64,000 nt of DNA from Cycas panzhihuaensis (lineage: Eukaryota > Cycadophyta). The stretch spans positions 72,547,741-72,611,740 of the forward strand of contig CM041465.1 of the NCBI GenBank assembly GCA_023213395.1, written 5' to 3'. The position numbers were made by a program, and so were the translations under genes. Shown one piece after another: positions 48,200 through 60,668 of the stretch. Below the pieces are notes generated by a model. It was not told the origin of the DNA and did no database searches. It was given only the letters and a program-made list of their open reading frames with translations. Within the stretch, counting starts at the first letter, position 1. Every line of letters starts with the position of its first letter.

Positions 48200-50951
48200 A
48201 AAACCCTCATGGGGAATAAAAACCCACAAACTTTCTAAGATCTATAGCCCCTTTGTCAATTAAAGGTGGAGAGGATGGTTCTTCTATAATGGCTTTTCCT
48301 TTGTCAACTCTGCTATCTTCAAAAGATGGTGCTAGATGTGCACTCATTTGTTCAGAGTCACAACTTGTATCCTCTAAGGCTCTATTATCAGCTTCTAACA
48401 TTTAGAGTAATTTATGTCTGTCCCCCCCCCCTAAAATTTTAGAATCTGAACATCATACTTGATAACATTATTGTAGTGGCGTGAGGGTACTATGGAGTCT
48501 AATTTAAGTAATTGATCCTCTGTCTCCGTAAAATAAACATCTCTGGTAACAATGATTTTTTGTTCTGAAGGTATGAAGACCTTATACCCTTTCTTATCCA
48601 TAGGGTATCCAACAAAGATGCCTTTAAGTGCCCTTGGCTGGAGTTTATTTCTATCTGTATCCAGAATATGGGCATAGCATGTAGAGCCAAAAATTCTAAA
48701 GTAGTGAATAATGAGGGCTTGTCCTGACCACTTTTTATTAGGTGATTGTACTTCCTTTGATGGGCTAACAGCATTGATACAATAAATGGCTGTCCAGATT
48801 GCTTCAACCTATAGATAGGTAGGTACATTTTTATATATTAACATAGCACGAGCCATATTCATGATTGTCCTGTTCATGCACTCGGTAACTCCATTTTGCT
48901 GTGGGGTACCTGCTACTATTGTTTGATACTTGATGCCATTGTCTCGAAGGTAGCTTTCAAACTCGTGTGAGGTATATTCACCACCATTATCAGTTCAAAG
49001 ATATTTGAGTTGATAACCTGACTCTTTTTCAGTGAGGTCTTTGAATTCCTTGAATATACAGAATGCTTCATCTTTTTTGTGTAGAAGGAATGGGTATTAG
49101 CCCACACAAATCAGAGTGTGCCAATTGTAATAGATGGCTTGATTTCCACTGACTTTTGGGAAATGATTGTCGATGAGATTTGGCAATGATACAAGCTTCA
49201 CATTTAAAGGGCTTAGAGGAAAACTTTGGAAGGTTTGGAAGAGTGTTAGAAAGATCTCTAAGTCTATCAATGTGAACATGGCCCATACGAGCATGCCAAA
49301 GAGCTTTTGGTAACAACGTTGGATGGGTCAAGATGGAATTAAATACAAATTCTTCATCGGCATAAGGGCTTTGAGCACAATAGGCTTTAGAAGATGGAGA
49401 GCCATTCAGTCAAAAGAGTTTACCAGAGAGAGGTCCACTCAAAACCACCTCATTAGTTAGAGGGTGAATGACCTTAAGAGTCTGGTAATTTGTAGTTATA
49501 CTCAGATCAAACCCATGAGAAACAAGTGTAGATAAAGAGAGTAGGTTTTGTTTGAGATTAGGTATGTATAAGACATCAAGTAATGTAAAATCTTCTAAGC
49601 CTAGGAGTTTCAAGCGAATGTTACAAATTTCTTCAATAGGTTATTGTGATTTATTAGCCATGTAAATAATTCCATGAACATTTGAGTCAAATGTTTGATA
49701 TAGACTACGATTGTATGTCATATGTTAATTTGCTCCTATGTCCATGATCCATTGTCCATTGATTGAAGCCACACTATTGGCAATTCTAATAGGGCTTGGC
49801 ATTGGTGAAGGGAATTCACAAGTGATATATCCACACTGAGCTTCAAAGTATCTCTTTAGTTGGTCAATGGCATTTGATGCTGAAGATCCCTCAATTCTTT
49901 GAATGTGTGCTTGTATAAAATGTGCACCACTAAAGGATTCTTCACAAGTTTCTTCAACATTGTGAGCTCCATGTTTTGATTGGAACTTGGCCAACTTATA
50001 AGTGGCAGTTCTGCAATCTTTTGCTAAGTGTCCTTTACGGTTACACCAATCACACATAATAGTTTGATTACCAGTCCCTGAAGAAGTACTAGTTTGACCT
50101 GACTGTCTTGATCTTTATTGAGGTGGCCCTTGGCCTTGAAACTGTCGAGGTTGTGATTGAGGGTTTGATTAACCTTGTGGACGATTTCCCATATTTCTTC
50201 CTCTTCCTCTTGTTCAGTTATTTCCTCTACCACGAGATGGACCTTGATTTTTTGTGTAGCAAACTTCTTCTTCTACCTCAAAGGCTGCATCTGGAAGAGA
50301 GTTAGAGGCTACAAAGTTTGTATTAAATATCTTATCAAATTCTATGAACTTCTCGGTAAGTTCTTTGAAGTTGAGTGTCTTCAATGTTCCACTAGATTGA
50401 AGACTTCCAAGCAAGTTTTTATAATCGAGGACATGTAAACATGACTGGATCAAAAATGCCCAAGTGATGCATTAAGTCTTAAAGTCTTTGTTAATTGCCT
50501 ATTTGATTGGTCGAAGGAGATTTATTGTCTCATGAGCTTGTCCCTTCTGCATTTTTAATTTGTTCATTTTTAAAACAAGATGAACAAATTCTAAATCTGA
50601 CTTCGTATCAAAGTTCTTTCTAAGAACTTCTAGGACCTTCTAGGCTGTATCATGTTCCTCTTCATTTATCAAGTTGTGCAAGGAGTGATCAATGACCAAC
50701 AAAATTCCTGCATGAATCTTTTCATCATCTATCTCCCATTGTAGTTTAGCTGCAGCATCTCTAGGAGCTATTGAGACAGATCCACTCGAAGCATATGTTG
50801 TAGTCGTTACTGGTGTGCTGGGTGTAGGCTGCAAATGGGCTCTCCAAAGGCCTTCATACTTTGCAGCATTTTTAATTCCAGTGTACCATATATCCTAATT
50901 TTCTTTACCTTTCAATATATAGTTAACATTTTGCTTGAATTAAGATGACAT
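48200..50951 (-). pseudogene. Copia J gag, protease and integrase relic
   Basis: Minus strand, gag ATG complement at 50949-50951. Gag includes AAKYEGLWRAHLQ and a LHNLINEEEHDTA region (50640-50834). The knuckle CDWCNRKGHLAKDC (50013-50054) is intact CCHC. Protease shows GQWIMDIGAN near 49730-49760 (DSG changed to DIG). The linker NLKQNLLSLSTLVSHGF follows, and the integrase zinc region HARMGHVHI... CEACIIAKSHRQSF (about 49170-49300) keeps its ligands. The integrase core to about 48500 has frameshifts. The last readable piece (48207-48401) is the acidic linker that normally precedes RT, and it runs directly to the polypurine tract, so RT and RNase H are absent. Confidence 0.92.
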
Positions 50952-52940
50952 GGTGATGATGAAGAAGTAGAAGAGATGATAAAAGTATGTGTCACTAACA
51001 CGTGTGGCTAATACACATGGCGCAGCGGGGATGTAGAAATGATTATTATGATGAGAAGCAAGCAATGATTAACAATCTTTTAACAATTATATAAAAAAAA
51101 ATGAATATAAGTAATGATGCAAGAATGAGGCCTAATGTAGAGCTAGCAAAGAGTGGTGATGTATTATGCCATTAACCTCTCACTTATGTCCAAATGTAGG
51201 TGAGGTTTCGATGCATAAGGCTTCTAGTATACGATTAGGGCCTTCACCACGATACCCACACCTGCGCTTGGTGATGAAATCCAAGTCACAGTGAAGCCCA
51301 GGTACTCCCAATCCTCAGCCAGTTCACCAATGAGCAGCTTTATACCTCCTCCGAAGAGTCAAACGATACTGTGTATCCAACGGCTATGACGGATATTGAA
51401 CCAGGTTAATTTTAATCTTGCATTAAGGTTTTTAGTTTTCCTAGGTGGTTATTAGGATTATCCCTGATTGGACGCCATAGGTATGGCTAACCTGTCCCTC
51501 CACCACTATTCTAGTTAAGACCAGACCCAGTATGAAACTCACACCTCCTTTAGGGACTGAACTTCGGCCAACCTTAGTCTATTTCAACTAAGGCGAGTGT
51601 GCGCACAAGTCAAGAACTGGCAGTATAGATTGTACAGATGAGATTCCTTTTAGGAATAGTGTAAGATGTTTTCACATAACTGAAAACTAAAATAGAAACT
51701 TGCCAAATGTGCTTGCTTGCTTTTCGTGCTTGCTTTATTATTGTTACTACTTTTATCATGCTTTATTATTGTTGTTGATTTTATGATGCTTTATTATTGT
51801 TGTTACTTTTGTGATGCTTTATGCTATGTATGCAAATAGAAAAGCATGTTAGATTTAGCAGGGGAATTAGATGTTGCTTCCGATCTAAGGTTTCCCTTGC
51901 TTTAGTACAATGTTTCTAAATATGATTTTGAAAGTTTTAATACAAAATCCACAATGGGATAAAAAGTGGATCAACTTACTGCTAAAATAATAATTTTTAT
52001 AAATCTATATGCATGCTATTTTTCCCTTTTTTGGGATTTTTTCACAAAATTTATAAATAATGATAAATGGGTAATTTTTAGAAATTACAAATATGAAGGC
52101 CTAAATGATGAAATCTAAATTTGTGACAGAAGGAAAAAGTGTTCATAATATTGTTTCTAATAAATTTATGAAGTCAGATTTTAGAAAAGCCACAAAATCT
52201 TTTCTGCCCGAAAAAGCACCAAAGCAAAAAGCATGCCAGATCAACTGTCTCAGAATCTAGACTTCAATATGTTAAAATTTATATTTTGGCATGTACATTA
52301 GCTTTCCCTTCTGCACCATCTACAAACTCTGCCAAAAAATTGCCTGAAATGCCCTTACAATGTCCTTTGTGGGGTTGAGTAGGCAAAATCAGCAACCATG
52401 AGAAAACTACATAGATCTCACTAATAGGTGGATGAAATTTGATGATATTTATCTTAAAATGATCTTAAGACATAAATGTAATATATCCCTTAATAAAACT
52501 TTCAGATCGTCAGCATATAATGAAAGGATTTTAATAGGAAAAGTGCTTTAAATCACTAATCCACAAAATTCACCTTTTTTGTCACGGCCAAAACTCACTG
52601 TTATAGGCTAAATCTAAAGTTTCTCCAGAAGATAAAAATGATCCTCTAGTGAAGGTGGCAACGCCAAATTTCATCAAATTCTGAGATGGTTGAATTTTTA
52701 TGAAAACTTGGGCCTTTAATACTCCTGGGACTATTCCAGCAGTTGAACGGCTTCAAAATCCTGTATTCTTCACCTATGAATTTCTTCACACATGTACAAA
52801 TCAGCAACATATAAAATACTTATAATTTATGCTCTCAAAATGTTAAAAAAAATGAATGCACTCTCAATACTTCACATTAAAGTGAAGGAGAGGCAAAATG
52901 ACTCCATGCAAGTGGAATGGAGTGAATAGATCCCCTTCTA
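50952..52940 (-). other. Unusually long leader of copia J
   Basis: Two kilobases between gag ATG and primer site, with no retroelement domain. It includes a GC-richer block (about 51180-51660) unlike the AT-rich surroundings. No convincing frame is seen. It may be acquired sequence or an old insertion. Confidence 0.65.
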
Positions 52941-52952
52941 GCTCTGATACCA
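52941..52952 (-). promoter_or_regulatory. Primer-binding site of copia J
   Basis: GCTCTGATACCA on the plus strand, the exact complement of TGGTATCAGAGC (initiator tRNA-Met 3' end), two bases from the 5' LTR. Confidence 0.95.
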
Positions 52953-52954
52953 CA

Positions 52955-53266
52955 TGAAGGAAGGATGAATCTATGAGATAAATCACTCACATGCACACAA
53001 TGGTAATGGAGAATAAAAAAGAAGATGAAACAACATATGAGAGCAAGCTTGGAGGTGAGAATGAATAATGACTCCCTCCTTGAGATTTCTCCTTTTATTA
53101 TTGAGGGTGAGCATTAGGGTTAGGATTTTCCTACCTAATGACATGAACCCAAAATTACATCTAAATACATATAAAGTACATTTCATTAAGAGACTAATGC
53201 TAATAATATATCCTAAGGTCACATAATTAATCTACACAAATGACCTTGATACATTAACCTCTTTCA
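52955..53266 (-). repeat. 5' LTR of copia J
   Basis: The right-hand LTR on the plus strand, adjoining the primer site. It is followed by the target duplication agtac and G RT sequence. Confidence 0.95.
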
Positions 53267-53271
53267 AGTAC

Positions 53272-56040
53272 ATCCTTTTTTAATAAGTCTAGCTTTATAC
53301 TTTTTAATGGTGCTATCAAACTTCTCTTTCATCTTGTACACCCATTTGTAACCTATAATAGGTTTACCTTCAGGTGGAGGAACTAACTCTTAGGTATTAT
53401 TTTGATTTATAAAGGCCATTTCTTTATTCATAGCTTCTAGTCACTCTATTTTCTAACAGGCTTCTTTAAAATTCCGAGGCTTAATTAAACAAGTTAATGC
53501 TTAATGTCTTTGAGACCTAGTTTCGTATTCAAAGACATCTCCTTTTGATTCTTCTATAGTTTTTAAATATCATCTTGATAGCCTTTTCTTGGAAGTACTT
53601 ATATATTTTTCTATTCCAACTAATGTTTCTAGTTCTTCATAAGATGATATCTCTTCTTGATCATGAGATATAGATTCTTCCTCAGTTGTATTTTCTTCAT
53701 TGGAGGTCTCTACATTTTTTCCTATTATTATGCCTTTTTTAGTGCATACAATATCCTTAGTGATTGGAGTAACTTCATCAAAACTTACATCTTTGCTTAT
53801 ATAGATTTTATTAGTTTTTGTATATGTACAGTGATAGACTTTTAAATTATTATTATATGCAATCATGATATATTCAATACTTTTTTTTGTCTATCTTAGT
53901 TCTTTTTTTATTTGGGATGTATGCATAAGTAGTGCTTCTAAAAATTCTTAGATGACTTACAATTGGTTTCCTACTACTCCACACTTTTTCTAAAGTAATT
54001 TTATCAAGAGCTCTTATGGGAATTCTATTTATGAAATAAATAACTATGCTAACTTCTTCAATCTATTATACATTTGAGACATCTTTTTCCTTCATCATAC
54101 ATAGTATCATTTTTGTTATAGTTATATTTAGCCTTTTAGCTACCACATTAGACAGTGGGTTATATGGAGTGGTGATCTGTCTATGAATACTATGCATTTT
54201 ATAGAAATTAAAAACTTATTCAAAACATATTCTCCTCCTCTCTATCTATCCTAAAGTATTTTGATTTTGTATTAACTTTCTAATTCAAGTTGAGATTTAA
54301 ATTCTTTAAAGTAATCAAGAGCTTCTAATTCACTGAAGATAAAGAATACCTAGGATTTTCTACTAAAGTAATTTATAAATGTAAGAAAATATGTAATGCC
54401 ACTAATAAAATTTCATATAATTGGTATACATATATCACTATAGACTAGCTCTAGTTTTTCTTGTAACCTCTAATTACTTTCTTGAAATGATGCTCGATGT
54501 TGTTTACCTAACATACAATTTTTATAAAGAGGAAAATTTGTTATAATGTTAATAGGCAATCCATCAAACATAACAAATTTTTTTAGTATTTTTAGTCTAT
54601 CATCCGCAATATGTCCATACCAAGAATACTAAATTTTATTATTAATACTTAGGGAAGTAAAAGTTTTTACAGAAGAGAGAATAGGAGAAGAGATTAATTT
54701 GTAGCAGTCTCTATCCCTTGAGCAATGATTTCATCTCCCTTTTTCATATCATAGACATAACATTTTTTATCTTCATGGAAGATGACTCAAAGCCTTTTCT
54801 TTCTTAATTATGATATAAAAAGAATATTTCTTTTCAATTATGTGACAAACAAAACATTACTAATTTTTTTGATATATTGCTTAATTATGATTGTAATAGT
54901 TTCTTTACCTTCAATGTTTAGAGAGAAATATCACCTATTTCAATTGTTTTATTTATTGGATATGGATGAAGAGTTTCAAATCAATCCTCTCTCCTAGTCA
55001 TATGGTTTAAGGCTCTAGAATTAATAAACTAGTTTTCCTAATGATAAGTACACAAGGCCAAGGCAACAATAAAAACAACTTCTTCTTCCTCCTTATCTTT
55101 AGATAGTTCATTATCATAGTTACCTTCTATATGTTTTCCTTTAAAAAAATTAACTCTTTTATAGAAACAATTACTTGAAAGGTGTCTATATCTACCACAG
55201 TAATAACAAAGATGAGTTTATACTAATCTACAATCTATAACAAAGTGCCATAGTCTACTATAGTGATAATATACCAAGGTATCTATTAATTTTTCTCTAC
55301 CAGATCATGATCTTCCTCTACTAGTTCTTACATCTACTCATTTTTCTCTCATGCCTCTTCCTCATTATCCAAATTATAAGTCTACAGAGAAATACTTCTT
55401 TGACTTATGTTTCTTCCTTATATCTTTGTATCCTCTGCTCTTGTTATAGAATATGTCCATATAAGGTATCGAATGACATATTATTAGCTTATCCTCCCTT
55501 AGTAAGTGTGTTTACCAAATTATCAAATGATTTTGGTAGTTTTAGTACCAAGCAAATAATTTCGTATTTCATATGGATTTTTCTACAAAAGTGAGATTAT
55601 CTTTCATTTCTACTAATTTGGTAATGAAATCGTAAAGTTGTTCACCCTCCCTTAAATGAAAACGGTACAATTACTCCCTAAGAGTAATGATATGGGTTTC
55701 ATTATTCTAACTATATAGAGATATAAGAACTTTATAAGCTTCTACTAAAATGGAGGCTTCACTAATATGAGTTAACATGGGATCACTTATAGATAAAGTA
55801 ATAATTACTAATGATTGTCTATCTCTTTCTGCCCAACTAGCAAGCTTTATAGTATCTTTAACAACTTCTTTTTATTATTTCTCTATGACAATGTCCTAGG
55901 CATTTTTGACAACTAAGAAGCCCTTCATTTTAATTTTCCATGCTTCATAGTATTGACTAATTAACTTATCTAACTCTCCTAATGAATAAATTGAAGCTAT
56001 TTTATGACAAATGATAAAAAGAACTCTTTTTTTATCTATG
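53272..56040 (-). pseudogene. Copia G gag to RT N-part relic
   Basis: Minus strand, read from the right. Gag runs about 56020-55250 (SIYSLGELDKLIS, EAWKIKMKGFLVVKN, SWAERDRQSLVIIT, EQLYDFITKLVEMKD). The knuckle at 55167-55208 reads CYYCGRYRHLSSNC, all four ligands present. Protease lies near 55010-55030 (FINSRALNHMT; the catalytic Asp is Asn). Integrase covers about 54640-54000. The linker frame is 53570-53866 (KIYISKDVSFDEV, followed by an acidic stretch). RT starts at 53420-53272 (GYKWVYKMKEKFDSTIKK), cut by element J. Stops are scattered throughout. Confidence 0.9.
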
Positions 56041-56634
56041 ATAGACCAAGTCTATATGACTATACAATTGTATAGTGAAAGTATAGGTGTACATATTTTA
56101 AGGGGAAAAAACCCTAAATTCAGCTTTTTATTACCATCTACTAGGATCTAAAGTTAGATTTTAAATCACATTTTTAGATTGAGAGAAAATTAGCCCAAAA
56201 AAGAGAGGGATAATGAGGGTTTAATTGGTTTAGTTTACATTTTTATTCATAACTCAAAAAATCTCTAAAAAACTCTACAAACTTATATTTAATAGAACGC
56301 TTATGCTTTCAGGAAGATTTTAAGAATACTTTTAATGACTAAAGTTGAGAAAATAGGGAGAAATCAATAGTAGAAGATTCAAACCCACACCTTAGGCTTT
56401 TTAAGACTTTTTGCTTCCTAAGATAGATTTTATAGACGAAGCTTTGGAATAGCAGACTCTACTACTTAAAATATCTCTACTGGTGAAATTTTGTGATAAA
56501 CTAAGTACTTCAATTTTTTGACTATATAAGGTTGTATAGATCCATACAAAAAATACGAAGTCATCAAGCATTATTCTTTCTCCTTTTCCAAAAGATTAAT
56601 ATTTGATATCCCTACCTAACTTGTTGTGATACTA
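56041..56634 (-). other. Leader of copia G, copy B, with primer site
   Basis: Non-coding stretch between G gag and LTR. The primer site at 56623-56634 is the complement of a tRNA-iMet-like sequence with three mismatches. Confidence 0.65.
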
Positions 56635-56845
56635 TGTTGAAAAATAGATTTAGAAACAAAATGATCTTCATTGATTAATGGGAGAGATATTCTCTCTCTT
56701 ATATATAATTGATTTACATAAGAGTCCTAATACATGTATGACAAGTGCCATTTTTAAACTAAAGAGGGACAATAATATATACCCCTCCATTTATATAAGA
56801 GACCTTTAAGTACAAGACATAGGATAAAATATTAATATTCTAACA
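56635..56845 (-). repeat. 5' LTR of copia G, copy B
   Basis: A 211-bp LTR, TGTTGAAA...TTCTAACA on the plus strand, adjoining the primer site at left and F integrase at right. No 3' partner is present because the left end of G is missing. Confidence 0.82.
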
Positions 56846-57371
56846 TGAATAGGTCACCTAAACTACAATTGTCTCTAATTCGTTCATAAGTCAAAATGAT
56901 ACATGTGTAAACCCTATATATTTAGAAAACAACACAAAGAATCATTTCTAAAAAATAAAGTATGGAGAGCTAGTGAGAAGTTGGTATTAGATCAATCAGA
57001 TATCTATGGACTAATGCTTTTCATCTCACTAAGTAGAGCAAGATATTTTATTACTTTTATTGTAGACTTTTTATAGAAAGTCTAGGTTTTTCTACTAAGA
57101 GAAAAATTACAAGCCTTTACTTACTTCAAATAGTTTAAGGAGTTGGCAAAGAATAAAAGTAAATAGAAGATAAAGGTCATATAAACTAATAATGGTGGAT
57201 AGTTTACTTTTAATGAGTTCAATCAATTTTGTAAGGATCATGGAATTAAGAGACAGTTTTCTATAACCTATATGCCCCAACAGAATGGAGTTGTTAAATG
57301 TAAGATGCACCAAACCCCAATGGTTCTTCAACCTCAAGCACAAAAGGTAGGAAATATGGTAGCCAACATTT
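56846..57371 (+). pseudogene. Copia F integrase fragment, copy B
   Basis: Plus-strand copia integrase. MCKPYIFRKQHKESF near 56905-56955, ARYFITFIVDFL near 57035-57070, FLLREKLQAFTYF near 57090-57125, QTNNGGQFTFNEF near 57180-57220 and SITYMPQQNGVVKCK near 57260-57300. The second catalytic Asp is changed (TDNGGEF to TNNGGQF). It starts at the G LTR and ends at the gypsy H LTR. Confidence 0.9.
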
Positions 57372-57709
57372 GATTTTATTATCAATAAAAACCAAATTAT
57401 AACTTAGATTTCTTAAGAGCATTTTGAGTATAAATAGACATTGAATAGACACTAACAAATAGTATTGTAGTACAGCCTCTCAAGGAAGAACATAAAACTC
57501 AATAATCATTCTTTTATAAAACTTGGCCTTAAATAAGTATGCAAGACCTCTTTATAACAAATCTCATTAGTAGCAAAATGGCCTTAAACTCTATTGGTAG
57601 GTGTAAGTGACCTATATACACAAATTAATAACTAATACTAACCTTTTGATGATTAACACTCTAAGTGCTAGCTTAACCCACTCTACTTGTAGAGGGTAAA
57701 CATGTAGCA
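57372..57709 (-). repeat. Putative 3' LTR of gypsy H, copy B
   Basis: The same region as 1953-2291. It is followed at 57712-57723 by the complement of a polypurine tract (TAGGGGAGGGGG). The left boundary is inferred from the TG and from the end of integrase similarity. Confidence 0.55.
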
Positions 57710-59544
57710 TGCCCCCTCCCCTAAGATGTTGAGTCGTCGAAGGTAATAAGGAGGTGTAGTTGTTACTTAATAGATTTGTTAACTCCCATATTACTTCATT
57801 TAACTCAGAGCTGTCCCACTATACCAAATGTTTAAAAATAGTCTTATTCGTCAAGTGGTAATGGTGACTTGCAAGAATATAATCAAGGGGAATAGTGAGA
57901 TGTTATTCTTCATCTAAAACAAGTAAAGTAGATTAGGGTACTATGTTTTTTCCAAGGTATCTCTTAAGGAAAGAAATATAAAAGACATTATAGATTTTGG
58001 TATGGGAGGGAGTTTGAGGGTATAAGCGACTTCGCCAGTATGTTGAAAGATTGTGTAAGGGCCATAGTAACGAGGTCTTAGCTTGTGATTTCTATAATGT
58101 TTAAGGGACTTTTGTTTGTACGGTTAAAGGTAAAGGAAGACAAAATCGCCCTCATCAAAAGATCAATACAAGCGGTGGTAGTCAGGGAGTTATTTTATGC
58201 AATTTTAGGTGGCTAGCAATTTTGATTTCTAAGTGTATGAAGGATATATTCCATATCTTGAAGCTTTTGTTACATTGTTATAGTTCTATGATTGGTTGTT
58301 AAGGTGTGATATAATGGAGGAGAATATCCATATGAAGCCATGAAAGGTGACATATAAATAACTAAGTGGTGGCATGAGTTTACCAATATTTGGCAAGACC
58401 TAGCCATGATGTCCAATTATGTTAATGTTTCTAAAGTAAAACACCTTATATAAATTTTTAATATCTAATTTAAGACTTCTGATTGACCATCCATTTATGG
58501 GTGATAGGCAGATCTCATATTAAAAGAAGTCCCAAGAGCTCAAAAAAGTTCTTACTAGAATGTACTAGTAAATTTTGGGTCCCGATCACATACTATTATT
58601 GAAGGAAAACCATAGAGGTAAAAAATGGATTGAATATAAATATTCACAAGATGAGGAGCTTTGTATGAGGTATGGAGAACTAGGAAGTGAGCATACTTGG
58701 TGAGTCTATCGATAACCACCCATGTGGAATCAAAACCCATAAATATTTATAAGTTGGTGATAAGATCTATGGTAATATCTTACCATTTACCATGTGGTAT
58801 ATGTAGAGGATAAAGAAGACTAGGTTAGGACTTTATTTAAACCTTGTTCCTTTGGTACATATCGCATTCAGAGACAAATAAAAAGATTCAAGATTTCATG
58901 TTTAGCGAATAAAAATTTGATCAAATATAATGATAGGTTTTGGTAAATCCTGAGTGGCTACCAAGGGAAATGGAATGGTATTTAGACATAATTCTTAGGA
59001 TAAATGACAAAGTAGGGTGGATGAATATATAATTTTAATACAATAGTTGGGAATTATATAAAGACCAGTCTTTTTAGGAGTGGACCTTGGAGGCCCATTT
59101 TTTAAAATCTTGCTATGTATTATTCTCAATTATTAGGTCTACTAACCATAATGGTTTAGGCATGGAGATTCAATGGATGGATGATATATTAGGGGAATCC
59201 TCCATTAGAAGATAAGAGAAGGCATACACAATAACATTCTCTTTTTCCTTTTTATATGAAATCTCAAAATTAAAGATTTACAAGCAATCAATTCATTTTT
59301 CTTGCTCTTCAAATAGAGTTAGTTGGTTGAACAGGCAATGAAGGCTATTGTGGTTAGTCATAATAGTGAATTTAGAGCCCAAAAGATATTAGTGCTACTT
59401 ATTGACAATGTGTAAGATAACTTTCATTTCTTTTTTATATATGGATGAATGACATTCATGATCTTTAAGTTTCCTACTTTCAAATGTTATAGGGTAAAAG
59501 TCTTACATAAGAATAGCACCTAAACTAGAACCTAAGGTAGGGGT

Positions 59545-60668
59545 TGATCTGTTTCCTTATCTTTAATTTCATAATACTCTTAAAATGCCTTATTTTTCGT
59601 GTTTATAACCTTTATTTAGTAGAAAAATGCCTTAATATGCTTAAAAAATACAAAAAAAAAAGGTACAACCAAGTGCAACTGGGTGGTCTACAAGTGCAAC
59701 AAAGTGGACTACAAGTGCAACTAAGTGCAATCGAGTGGTCTAAAAGTGCAACCAAGTGCAACCACGTAGTTTACAAGTGCAACTAGTGAAACTGCAGGTG
59801 GATCGTAGTGCAACCAAAGGCATCGCAAGTGCAATAAAGGCATCGCAAAAAATGTAAAATGTAAAAAAAAATAGAAAAACGACAACATTTTTTATGGGGA
59901 AAACGGAGTCCATTTCACATGAAATTTTAGGACATTTTTACATATGTCCTCTATGCAATAAAAGAGAAAAACCCATTGATTAAATGGATTTAAGTGGGTT
60001 TTTTTAAACCGTTTATGAATTCATTAAAGAACTAAAAAATAGAAAAATCGTTGAGGAAGAAACTACGCACCATAGGGTTTTAAAACAGCAGGTTTTCTTC
60101 ATGGAAGACATGGGAGGATGCCCAGCAGCCATAAGTACAGCAAGAGGAGCAAGATTCGAGGAAAGTTTGTCTAAAATTACTTTCCGAAAAGAAAGAATGG
60201 CTCCAAGATAGAAAATCTGTGTAGGAGAGAAAGAAGGAACGAAAGTGCAAACAGACGAAAGGAGCGATAGAACAGCGCCCAAATCTGATCGTGGGGGTAG
60301 TGAAGGAGCTCAAGAAGGTGTAGTTGCAAAATTGAGGGAAGAAAAAATAAATTAGCCCAAGGAATAGGTGCCGATAGAATGCTTCTCCAAGAAAGGGATT
60401 TCTTTTGGTTATCGGCAACCAAAACTCCATGCATACTCCGTTGGCAGTGGTTCCAAAGAACGTGTAGTAGCCCGAAAAACACCCAGCACTCATTTCTTTT
60501 CTCACAACTTGCTATAGCAGTCCTTTGCATACTCAATAAAGCACAAACATAAGGAATTTTGTAAGAAAAATTTTAAATATCTTCAAATTAATGTAATATT
60601 ATTGTAAATTTATTCTGAACTTGTTTCAATTGGATTAAGTATTTACTTTTCCATTCAAATTCGGATCA
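59545..60668. mobile_element. Solo LTR inserted only in copy B
   Basis: A 1124-bp sequence TGATCTG...CGGATCA flanked by identical ggggt (59540-59544; 60669-60673). Copy A keeps the empty site near 4125. The TG/CA ends, 5-bp duplication and lack of internal domains indicate a solo LTR left by LTR-LTR recombination. It holds a minisatellite of AAGTGCAAC-type units (about 59660-59840). It keeps more CpG than its surroundings, so it is relatively young. Overlapping minus-strand frames (60013-60536) have no recognisable domain. Confidence 0.92.
59664..59845. repeat. GTGCAAC minisatellite inside the solo LTR
   Basis: About nine irregular repeats of a CAAGTGCAAC core, some with a following GAGTGGTCTA segment, within the left third of the solo LTR. 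Confidence 0.85.

Larger units (their letters stand above)
47785..53266 (-). mobile_element. Copia element J lacking RT and RNase H
   Basis: LTRs 47785-48096 and 52955-53266, both 312 bp, with 7-bp inverted termini TGAAAGA/TCTTTCA on the left copy (one change on the right copy). By hand they differ at about 23 positions without gaps. Flanks are agtat (47780-47784) and agtac (53267-53271). The primer site (complement of 52941-52952) is a perfect match to TGGTATCAGAGC. A polypurine tract (TAAGGAGGGTT) is complementary to 48097-48107. The interior has gag, protease and integrase only. Confidence 0.95.

Noticed and set aside
48207-48401. 64-codon acidic frame as a small gene
   Set aside because: It is the integrase-RT linker of copia J, in the expected order and strand.
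60013-60536. Three overlapping minus-strand frames of 89-141 codons
   Set aside because: They lie wholly inside the solo LTR, overlap each other in different frames and show no domain. The longer frames reflect the higher GC of that LTR.
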